DNA from: Ophioderma brevispina | Lineage: Eukaryota; Echinodermata; Ophiuroidea; Amphilepidida; Ophiodermatidae | NCBI GenBank assembly: GCA_023653785.1 | Contig: JAMKCH010088137.1 | Coordinates: 1 to 64,000, forward strand | Direction of reading: 5' to 3' | Length of the DNA: 64,000 nt | Shown: piece after piece, positions 55,448-64,000 of the stretch | Layout of the letters: the number at the start of each line of letters is the position of its first letter | Numbering within the stretch: position 1 is the first letter of the stretch | The notes under the pieces: generated by a model | Told to the model about the DNA's origin: nothing | Seen by the model: the letters and a program-made list of their open reading frames with translations, nothing else | The model's database searches: none | Position numbers and translations under genes: made by a program

Positions 55448-55651
55448 ATCTTTTTATACAATCATATCTGTCAAGACCGTATTGTTTACACAACCTTGAT
55501 ACAACACTATTTCAACACTTGCGACGCAACCAAGTTTTAGCATCAGGAATTAAAGGTATATCTCAAGTTTCCCCATTAAAGAACTAATTAAACCTTACAC
55601 ATAGTTGCAAGGCCCTGTTTCAACAATCTATTCACAACCTAAACGTTGCAA

Positions 55652-55860
55652 TCACGTTTGAAATGGTGCAGCTGGAACATAAACCTTATGATAGTCTTCA
55701 TCTTGATTCTCAAGATTAGTTTGAGTTAATGCAATTCCTCCGTACATCTTGCTCATTTTTGTCCCTTTATCATGCCCAGCCTGGTCTTTTCTTATACTAT
55801 ACGTTTCGAAGGCTCTATCTTGCATAGGATCTCCGTGTATGTGACCCCAACTCATCTTTG
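55652..55860 (-). CDS. Candidate terminal exon, hydrophilic C-terminal tail
   Basis: The minus-strand frame reads GRKAKMSWGHIHGDPMQDRA, continues with AFETYSIRKDQAGHDKG and ends KVYVPAAPFQT before a stop at 55652-55654. Codon choice is balanced, and residues are charged and polar with several tyrosines, as in the cytoplasmic tail of a membrane protein. Upstream on the minus strand GAAAAGCAAAG could be the acceptor; a minus-strand consensus donor GTAAGT lies at about 55934. No domain recognised. The ATG at 55855 could also be a start codon. Confidence 0.42.
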
Positions 55861-56727
55861 CTTTTCGGCCAATTAAACGAATAGATAATAAGACGGCATG
55901 AGTACAGTTGTTAGTAAAATGTCATAATACTGCAACTTACGTTAACTTTTTAAACTCTAGTAACAAGTAATTTCCGAAATAATAGAATAGCAACACACTC
56001 CTCATTACGTTATTATACGTTATATATTCAAAAGAAAAACATGTAAATAAACACTTTCATGTAACAAGAGTATAATCACATGAATTCGCTAGTTTTTAGT
56101 TGTGAATCTACGTTACCACATTTTTAAAAGGCATGCTATAGTTACATTTTACTATATATGAATTGGACACTTGTCGAAAATACAATTGTTAAAGAATTAC
56201 CCTTGAACTTTCATTATTGCCCGTTGGTTTTAATACCTACTTACAAGAAATATATATTTAAGTAAATTTAAGCTAGATTTTTCTCACTGTAACCACGCGG
56301 AATCATCATTATACTGTACGTGGTAACGTAGGTTTCACTTAGGTGTGCGACATAATAATCCATTATTTTTATGAGGCCAAAGTTACTCTATTCAATTTGT
56401 GCCGATTTCCAATACATTCTGGCCACAATTTTCATTGATAAAATATGCTTCAAATTAATTTGCATCTGAACAGGAAACAAACATAAATGAACTATTTTTA
56501 TTTGCGACAAAGGTGTTTTGACTATAACTCTGTACTACAACTTTTCTGAGTTTGAAATATACAATTACTTAAAGAATCCAAAAATGTCCATTACTTTTTT
56601 ACTTTTTATGTTAATATTTCATTTAAGAAAGAAATTTCGATGTAAAGGTAAAATTTGTGAAAACGTGAACTTAATTCATGCGACCGTTTTTTTCCAATTG
56701 GGTGCCGATTTATGGTTAATGTTTAAT
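55861..56727. other. Possible intron or intergenic stretch
   Basis: AT-rich, no ORF of interest on the minus strand. The plus-strand frame 56518-56907 is mainly a shadow of the exon on the other strand. Confidence 0.35.
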
Positions 56728-57042
56728 TTATACGAAAGCGTCCCAAAGGCTACTGACAGCTGTGCTGAAAGTTTGACAACCACACATCATAAAAAAATAC
56801 ATTCCTGCCGGGTCTGCCCTCGTGGCTTTCCCGAGATATCCAAGATTGGCGTCTACAGCATTCTCCACACCAGCATTTCGCGAATTGCAGCATCTTTGAA
56901 TAGCTGATAAATCCACGCGTGAATGATTGACACAAGCTAACGGAAAAACTGGGGTTTGTTCATCAAGGGTGATTCCATCAGGTAACCCTCTTCTGATGCA
57001 CACTTTCTCACCGTCACTGCACCACACGTTTGAACTTTGGCA
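56728..57042 (-). CDS. Candidate cysteine-rich 3' exon, possibly extracellular
   Basis: Following the acceptor-like AAAGCAACAG on the minus strand, the frame opens CQSSNVWCSDGEKVCIRRG, continues PVFPLACVNHSRVDLSAIQR-CCNSRNAG and later MYFFMMCGCQTF, and stops at 56728-56730. Eight cysteines in about 104 codons and a CC-x3-N-like stretch resemble small disulfide-rich ectodomains (three-finger or receptor-type), but spacing does not let me assign a family. Codon use is coding-like with no internal stop. Upstream exons are not identified. It lies on the same strand as the candidates at 55.7 and 61.0 kb. Confidence 0.42.
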   Translation of the reverse strand, partial: CQSSNVWCSDGEKVCIRRGLPDGITLDEQTPVFPLACVNHSRVDLSAIQRCCNSRNAGVENAVDANLGYLGKATRADPAGMYFFMMCGCQTFSTAVSSLWDAFV

Positions 57043-57404
57043 CTGTTGCTTTCTTATCCTTTGCGTTCCTTTTAATTTCACTCAACAAATGGATGTTTAT
57101 TGAAGTTGATTCATGATGAAGGGCATAATATATTTTCCTTTATTCTTTTTAAATTCGTTATGCATAATTTCCACTTTGGTTTCTACTGAAATAACCAGGG
57201 AGAAATGATTGCTGACATAGATAGATTTCATGCTTTATTCGCACATTACTTTTACCGCTACTTTGACTAAATAAAAAAAAAATAAAAAAAATAAGACGTT
57301 ATATGATGCATGAACACAACATTTCATACAGTGCTATCAATCACAATAGTATTATCGCTTTTATTCCGTCAAGCTTATGTAGGATTAAAATCAGTCTCCT
57401 CCCA
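57043..57404. other. Non-coding, A-run near 57270
   Basis: No coding signal. It contains an (A)8-T-(A)6 low-complexity tract. Confidence 0.4.
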
Positions 57405-57411
57405 CATCCTT

Positions 57412-57482
57412 CCTCGCTATTGTAGTGGCTAAGAGCATCGATTCTAATGCAGGTATCACAGGTTCAACCAACCATGGCCTTT
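57412..57482 (+). repeat. tRNA-like SINE head, second example
   Basis: TAGTGGCTAAGAGCATCGATTCTAATGCAGG and ATCACAGGTTCAACCAACC (each a separate stretch) follow the layout of a tRNA-derived SINE: A-box-like GTGGCTAAGAGC and B-box-like GGTTCAACC about 45 bases apart. The A-box loop is shortened, so it is not a working tRNA gene. Confidence 0.42.
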
Positions 57483-57959
57483 TTAAAATAAATGTATTTC
57501 CAATATTATTTGAGAGTAAAGACAAACATTTCTAAGTCCAGGGTTGGAAATACGGCGTGTACTTTAAAGACCAGTAACCCGTTCACACTGGGTATCTGCT
57601 GCACAAACGAACTTCCTTACAACATCATTAGGTCTATTGAAAGCGCGCCACTGCTTAATATATTAACCTTGTGTGGGTCACTTGTAAGCGCTATACCAAA
57701 GCAACAGAAAGCTTGGCCATGGGCCAAATTCTCAAATTACATTTCCTTTCTCATTTTGCTCGTAATAATTTCATAGACACTTCGTGCAATTTGTGTTGCA
57801 AACTATCAAAGTCCATATTAGCGCAAATGTCAGTGTTTTAGTCCTGACATCGTCTTGAATGCTATTGACATGTGCTACTATGCACAAGGCAAAACCACAC
57901 TTCTTCAAAACATTTCCCATCCATGAATCGTTCCATTATACGCGTTTGCTAGTTTCGAT
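57483..57959. other. Flank of the LINE, unassigned open frame
   Basis: The plus frame 57492-57776 has 94 codons but no recognised motif. It may be SINE body or unrelated sequence. Confidence 0.35.
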
Positions 57960-60838
57960 CTTTCGTGTAGAAGCAACCACAGATATGCAATCATGTTTTC
58001 TAGAGATGAAAATCCTAATGCAAAGAACGTAGTGGTTGGAATAGTTTACAAACACTACACCCCTAGACAATTTTAATCGTATATTGATCAAATATTTTAC
58101 AAAATAATTGCAAAAACAAGATGTCTTATGTCATGTGTGATTTGAATTAGATGTGCGTCAAAGATGATGTCGATAGACCGACTCATGACTATCTTGACCT
58201 CATTTATTCCCATTCAATGGACCAACAATATATAAACCCACACGAATTACAGAAAGAGCGCAACTATAATAGATAATATACTAACTTATAGTGAAAATGT
58301 AGTAAATTCTGCTATTATAGTTGACGGAGATAACTGATCATATGCCTACATTTTAGGTAGTAATTTGCGATGGTAAGAAACTTTTTACACCCCCAATAAA
58401 AAGAAATAGGAATATACAAGATTGCATAATAAGGATAATATTGAATGTTTTAAAGAAAGTTATTCAAGGTCGAGTGGCAAAATATTCTTGAAACTAATAA
58501 TGCCGATGTTGACACAGTGTATTTACAGATAAATTAATGATTTATATAATAATGATTCCATTGAAAGAAAACGTACCTGTACGATAAGAAATATCCCCGC
58601 GGTCACCGTGGATTTCAAAAGGTTGTTATGCGTATCAATACAAAACAAACTATATAAGACATATTTTGCAATGTCCAAGCAATGCCCAGTGGGCAGAACT
58701 TCAAAACTTTAGAAACAAACTGCATGCTTTTATAAGAATATCAAAACGTTAGATATTTCTTTAATAAATTCGAGAAAGCAAAAAGTAATATGGAAGACTT
58801 GGGAAGGTAATAAACAATATTTATTGGTCGTGGTCGTAAGCAGTCGTTTCCGGCCAGTTTAAATACGATCTGGAGAAATATTAAAGATCTAAAACCATAT
58901 CTAATGAAGTGAACATTCTTTGTACTGTAGGCCCCACTCCTTGCCTCAAAATCCACAATTCAGGTAAGGACTACTCCGATTATCTAAAAGCCTCATGCAG
59001 AGTAATAGGTTTATGAAGCCAATTATAGAAACTTGAGGTAATTAACATTATTGACATTTTGATCAGAATGAGAGTGGCCAGCGTTATGATGACTTGGCAG
59101 CTTTATTGTAAGCAGGTTGCCAATGAAATTGTAAACAGCCCCTTTCTATGATATTAATTTATCTTTGACAACCGTGTGGTACCAGAAAAACTGAAAATTG
59201 CAAAAGTTATCCAATATACAAAAATAATGATGAATTATTTTCAAATTATCGACCTGTGTCCGTCCTTCCCTGCTTTCAAAAATTCTTGAAAGATTGGATA
59301 TTTAATAGTGTATCCAATTCTTGAAAAGCAGAAATATTAAAACAACCAATTTGGTTTCAGAGAAAATCCATTCTACATACAGGGTAAATTTTAAAACTTG
59401 TAGATAAGAATTAACAAGCAGTTGAAAAAGGAGAGACTACTCTTGGAGTATTCTAGACCTTCGCAAGCCTTCGATACGAGAGATCAATAACTTTTGCTAT
59501 ATAAGATGGAATATTACGGGTTCAGGGGCATCGTACTTGGCTTGTTTCGATTATGTTAGATAATAGGAACAATATGTATATTATAATTCAAACCAATCAA
59601 ATTTAAAAATATAATATGTGGTATTCCCCAGGGGTCCATTTTATGCCTTTACTTTTTAATTATATATCAATGATCTTAGAACTCATCACTCTTTGGAATT
59701 TCATATTATTGGCCGACGATACTACAATCCTATTTTCGCATATGATATTGGCCTAGCCCAAACAAGTTAATAACAGAGAGTTATCATATTAAATAATTGG
59801 TTCAAGCCAATAAACTATCAGTAAATGCTAGCAAAACTAATTACATGTTTCTTGGTACTCCACATATGCTTCAATAATGGGCTAATATCACGGGCCAACA
59901 AATCCCTCATATTGATATTATACTATATGAACAAATCTAGACCAATTTAACCAAAACTAAGTTTTTAGGTGTATTAATCGATGAAAAACTAACAAGGAAA
60001 TGTCATATTGATCGTATATCAAAACAATTTCACGTAATAGTTGGGCGTAATGAAATAAATAAAGTAGTTTGTTCAGAAATATATTGTATTCTTTATATTG
60101 CACGCTTGTTCGCCGTACATCAATTACGGTATCCTTGTATGGGGAAATGCTTGTACACATATTAGAAAAAATATTCAAACTCCAGAAATGGGCGTTTGAG
60201 AGTTATTACTAATAGCCATTATCGAAGTCCATACTGACCCCATTTTGCAAAGCAACATTTTAAATGTCTTTGATACCTATAATCTAGAATTGGGTGTTTT
60301 ATGTACCAATCTTCAAACTGTGTTACCTAATTCATTTGCAAATTTTTTTCCAAGAAAGTATCTGATTTCAAACTATCACAACAGATTCAATAGTGATTTA
60401 TAATAACTAGAAACAACAGGTATTTTCTGATCACTCTGTAAGAACATCTGGACCTATTCTTTGCAACTCCCTTCTAAGAACCATGAAAAAAGCCAATTCG
60501 ATTAGGCACTTTCGCAGTAAATACACGCATGAGCTAATAAGTTTATAGTGAGTTTGAGCACTGTTCGTCTTGTTTGAGGTGACCGTCAACTTGTTGAGGT
60601 TCATTATTTTGTATTTTGATGTTAGAATTTGATTGTTTAATTATGTGTACATGTATAATGTTTTTTAGGGTTGGTCGCTTCTGGCCTTTGGGGGGGGGGG
60701 CCTTTGATCCAGTCCTCCGTAATCGTTTGTATCATCCGTTTATTTGCCTGTAGAGTTGTTTATATTCTTTGTTTATTTTAAATGGTTATGGAATAAAGGA
60801 ATTATGAATAAATAAAGAATATGAATAATGTTTTAGAT
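57960..60838 (+). mobile_element. LINE relic, Jockey/CR1-superclade, endonuclease to 3' tail (dead)
   Basis: This is the longest element here. Plus-strand reading with frame changes gives an APE endonuclease C-terminal half: NPNAKNVVVGIVYK (about 58015-58055), a degraded GDFNID, SATIIDNIL-like words near 58265 and a degraded SDH box near 58340. Next come linker words (PRSPWISKG-like near 58595; FRNKLHAFIRISKR at 58711-58750). Reverse transcriptase shows FSNYRPVSVLPCFQK (about 59240-59285), a PQG-like box (about 59617-59650) and LADDT (59709-59723). FLGVLIDEKLT lies at about 59965-59995, and a C-terminal LQKWAF. The 3' UTR ends in AATAAAGGAATTATGAATAAATAA-type tail sequence. Frameshifts and stops throughout make it inactive. 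It lacks ORF1 and the endonuclease start, as in 5'-truncated insertion. Confidence 0.88.
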
Positions 60839-61119
60839 TCAACACATGGCTATCGGAACCTCGTTGTCACAGCCGCACGCTCGGAATTCCCCTGATTGTA
60901 CATGACGACCCATGCAGTAATTGGTTGAACATAGGATCACACGACAAAAATATCCCTGGTGCAGGGTGTTTGTGACGTCGTAATAGCACGACGTGCCTTG
61001 CTTTCTTGGTGGTTTAAGTATTCTTTGGAGCTGCATCGCAATGGAGTAGCTGTCCCCAGCGGCAAACCTAGACTCATTTATAAAGATTGTTGAGTGTCCG
61101 GTAAAAGCGTGTTCGTGTG
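60839..61119 (-). CDS. Candidate cysteine-rich terminal exon next to the LINE end
   Basis: After the acceptor-like GCTATATACAG on the minus strand, the frame (entered in phase 1) reads HEHAFTGHSTIFINESRF, GDSYSIAMQLQRILKPPRK, GTSCYYDVTNTLHQGYFC, CSTNYCMGRHVQSGEFRACG and ends VPIAMC before TGA at 60839-60841. Seven cysteines fall in the last 50 codons. Codon use is coding-like, no internal stop. The stop codon lies within a few bases of the LINE's 3' terminus, so the normal 3' UTR has been displaced. Family not recognised. The frame 61336-61530 on the same strand could be an upstream exon. Confidence 0.45.
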
Positions 61120-61335
61120 CTGTATATAGCACGGATGCAGTGTCTACATTGAGTCAGAGTCAGTTAATAACACATGCTGAATAGCATCTACCAGTGATAA
61201 CAGGTTCCTGCTATGTGAATGGGTCTTGATTTTGGGAACCGGTGTAAAAAAGCAGTGTTCCGTGTGGATGACGCTGATGGTCCTACCACCCATCTGTCTA
61301 TTGTGTTACCAATGAGTGCTTATGCATCATTTGTT

Positions 61336-61530
61336 TCAGCACTGTCCCAGGCGGGGTGACACTGTGTATAAATGCCCATAGACAATTGCGATGGCCGATG
61401 GTGATAACGCACCTTTTCGATAAGCTAAACTAATTAATAGCATAGACGCATTAATGACGTAAACCGGGGGATCTGACGTAGCGTAATAGCCGCCACGCAG
61501 TGGCGCGAAATATAAGCATACAGATTTCAT
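61336..61530 (-). CDS. Possible upstream exon or chance frame
   Basis: The minus-strand frame starting at ATG 61530 reads MKSVCLYFAPLRGGYYATSD, includes VINASMLLISLAYRKG and stops at 61336. The first 20 residues are weakly hydrophobic and not a good signal peptide. It lies about 220 bases upstream of the cysteine-rich exon on the same strand. No donor consensus was found in phase, so the link is speculative. Confidence 0.2.
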   Translation of the reverse strand: MKSVCLYFAPLRGGYYATSDPPVYVINASMLLISLAYRKGALSPSAIAIVYGHLYTVSPRLGQC

Positions 61531-63715
61531 GCAGATCAGTGATGCGAGTACGCATCCATTCTCTTGATCGAGGGTCCTATCCCAAATTATTTTAGATCCC
61601 TGACTTTACCCACGTGGCCTTGTCCTACAAGGTCACGGTTTATTCCGTACATGTTGTTATGGTAGCTAGGACACTCTCTCATGGGGCGGACCTCAGTTTC
61701 TTACACCGTTCCACAAAATCATACCTTTTAATTCTCTAATAAAATAAACGTCAGTTAAGCGTTATAATCCTCACTTGCAGACGCCAAAGGACACATTCAC
61801 TTTGCAGGAGATTCCCTTAATATTGGAATACGCTTACTTTTTTAGTGAATCCACACGCCAGGATTTAAGGAACACTTTAAGTTACCCATAACCCTCGTCT
61901 ATATCTGAGTCATTTTTGTAACAGCACTCCCTACATGGATGGTGACCACTCACACTTGAATTTTCCTCACTGAACATCTGATTGTAAAATTTGGTACAAT
62001 GGGATAGTTTTAGCGTTTCCTCCTTGCATTGGTATGAAAAACAGGCACGTCAGCAATGACGTTCACTCTGGCGTTGTATCCCAAAATGGTACAATCAGAA
62101 TAAAAAAAAACCGTTAATATGACATTTCAAATAAGTCAGTACTTGTCCTGGGATAATAGAAGAAAGAAAGACCACGGCCTTTCCAGAGTCTTTGTTTTAC
62201 TATTTGGTTTCAAGAGATATAATCAATTTGCAACACTCGGATACGGTCTGCGTTCGCCGATGTCACAACGGGAAGTTGCTTTTTACCTGGGTAATAATGG
62301 CGGAAACAATGCATAAGCCTTGTCAAAGTGAAGAAAGGTTGTATAACCATAGAACATTGTTTGGAATATTGCACAAGCAGACATTCATTATTTCCCGCCA
62401 TATTACCAATTAGAAAAGCAACTTCCGTTGTGACACTCGGCGACCATACAACTGTGATTCAGCCCGCTATCCATGTGTAGGGTCAGTGGGGTAAACGAAA
62501 AACCGTACACAAAGGAAGTTTTCTCGACACAAGCTTTTAAAAGTCAACATAATAATTTCAATGATAAATATTTTCTTTTCATAAATATTAAACAATGTTT
62601 ATACACTTGCAATGAAATGGAGCTTTGAATTTACTACAACATTGGGATCTGTTAAAATCGTGCCAGATGAATATAAATTGCAACTACACAAACACACCAA
62701 AACCCCCCCCCCCCCCCCTCCATAGACTTGACATTACTGAGATTAATTTCCACTATTAAATAATTGTAATCCGCATCTTTAAAGTGTTTTATTTATGACG
62801 TTAATCGCTTTTTGAAGATGTTCAAATCTGTTAAAAGGCGAATAACGTATGTTAAATAATTCTTCCACGTTTGCACTCAACAAAAAAAAGTGGAACAAAC
62901 TCAAGTGTTGTGTTCCGCGTAAACTGCATGGAGTTGAATCTTCGATTGAACAAGCAAATGAGATGAAACAAAAAGTATGGAAATCCTGGAGTTTTCTCTT
63001 TAACCCTTACGTCCTAAGTGTTTTATTCACGTGGTTTGCCTAAGGGGAGGGGGTGCTCCATCCCAAGGAAACCACTTCTCCGAGGGAATTTCCAAATGAA
63101 ACGCATACCACCTTTGAGGAAGAATCATTAATGCAAGGCAAAGGTTGAATATAAATGTTGTTCAGGTTTATTGTAGGGAAATTAGGGGCACATCCTTATT
63201 TTCGAAAAAGGCGTCAAAATCGCTTTCTTCTTAAAATGTAACATGATGTTTTCCTCGACCTGCCACGAAAGCATACACTTTGCAAATAATTTTGATGTGT
63301 TTTCTGCTTAGAAGGACAATTACATATATTTAGCACAAACATTACCATTTTGTGCATTCTTGTATTTTTGTCGGGGTAGTTGGGGTAGTTAGTAAAGACG
63401 ACATTATTGCCATAGGTTTGTACAGCATGGCGCGCATTCGCTTTATGAGATTATTGCTTCTTTTGCCACAGAGAAGAAAGGGTTAATTATTTTTTTCTGA
63501 TTTTATATAATTAATTTGGATCTTCATTCAAGGGGCTAGCACTTGGTAGGGACGAGTGCGAAATGGGCAAAAGTTTTCTAAATCAATCTTTATGTTTGCC
63601 TTTTTTCTGTAACTATAGACTTTGAAGGTTTTGGGTGCTTACATAACCCTCGTTGCCCGAAGGGGAAGTTTTCCATGATTGCTAAGAAGGGGCTAAAACC
63701 CCATTTTGGTGAACA
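61531..63715. other. Mostly non-coding, possible TIR-family edge at 61890
   Basis: AACCCTCGTCTATATC at 61890, followed by CATTTTTGTAACAGCACTCC, resembles the left end of the AACCCTCGTCTTA family, but the right part does not align. A C16 run lies at 62703-62718. No gene recognised. Confidence 0.35.
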
Positions 63716-63719
63716 AATA

Positions 63720-64000
63720 TATTAGTTATATTATCCAGAAAATATTTCTGCCCAAAATTTAATTAAAAAACAAAAAATCCACCGCGTTATAGGTAAGATA
63801 CAGGGTGATCCAAAGTGATGGATAGGGGTAACAACCCCATTCGGGAGAGAAGGAGAAGCACCAACATGCCTAGCACAACACATGCATACCACAGACCACC
63901 AATATACCAATTGGTACAAATATATCTATGGTCACCATCTTTCCATTGATACAACATGAGTACAACCATGCCTAGCATTACGTCACAATGACGTCATAAA
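63720..64000 (+). mobile_element. G-run repeat joined to a partial AACCCTCGTCTTA-family copy, cut by the window end
   Basis: GGTAAGATACAGGGTGATCC and AAAGTGATGGATAGGGGT (63791-63829) match 34.57-34.64 kb in reverse. The following GGGGTAACAACCCCATTCG, CATCTTTCCATTGATACAAC and GCATTACGTCACAATGACG resemble 53440-53580 (GGGTTCACCACCTCCCTCG, CTCTTTCCATTATACCAAAA, GTATTGCGCACAATGACGG). The element continues beyond the window. Confidence 0.5.

Noticed and set aside
1..64000. CRISPR array or prokaryotic operon
   Set aside because: No regularly spaced short repeats with unique spacers and no gene clusters. The only regular arrays are a diverged satellite and a minisatellite.

Overview
This window is repeat-rich, AT-rich nuclear DNA from a metazoan. 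I saw no bacterial gene structure: no operons, no ribosome binding sites and no long ORFs. It holds decayed LINEs of the L2/CR1/Jockey type, a Crypton-type tyrosine recombinase relic, a Tc1/mariner-superfamily transposase relic, many short terminal-inverted-repeat (TIR) elements ending in poly-G/poly-C runs, foldback palindromes and satellite arrays. This mix fits a marine invertebrate, perhaps a deuterostome such as an echinoderm, hemichordate or lancelet. The species cannot be fixed from sequence alone. No rRNA, intact tRNA, CRISPR array or complete conserved host gene was recognised.

Layout. 1-3 kb: non-coding, with a 370-bp pyrimidine tract. 3.1-6.2 kb: two nested or adjacent LINE relics on the plus strand; the second (L2-type) is split by a 216-bp TIR element. 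6.6-15 kb: mostly non-coding, with a minus-strand copy of a TIR family and a tRNA-like SINE head. 15.0-16.25 kb: a 329-bp TIR element and a dead Tc1/mariner transposase on the minus strand. 16.97-18.42 kb: a 1.45-kb element with TIRs of about 40 bp. 19.3-27.0 kb: a dense block made of a foldback element, a repeat family with CACTTAAGTG-like ends and a head-to-tail duplication of about 2.4 kb. 27.6-28.8 kb: a minisatellite with palindromic units and a minus-strand LINE relic. 37.1-39.4 kb: two copies of a TIR element (GTTTGGCGTAA ends) bracketing the Crypton relic. 40.5-45.4 kb: three long hairpins, an inverted pair and two further TIR elements. 45.8-51.95 kb: a duplicated segment and a satellite of about 18 units of roughly 130 bp, enclosed by a direct repeat. 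52.0-54.0 kb: two TIR elements with G/C-run ends. 55.6-61.5 kb: several candidate minus-strand host exons, two of them cysteine-rich, with a long but dead LINE (58.0-60.84 kb) between them. The LINE's 3' end abuts one exon's stop codon.

The coding relics do not form a working pathway. Each is a separate selfish element broken by stops and frameshifts, and the short TIR elements would have depended on transposases supplied elsewhere. Host coding signal is limited to short candidate exons (30.6, 21.7, 35.8, 55.7, 56.9 and 61.0 kb) with no recognised function. Repeat copies often differ by one-base insertions and deletions. Old decay could explain this, but so could uncorrected long-read assembly error, so all frameshift statements carry that caveat.
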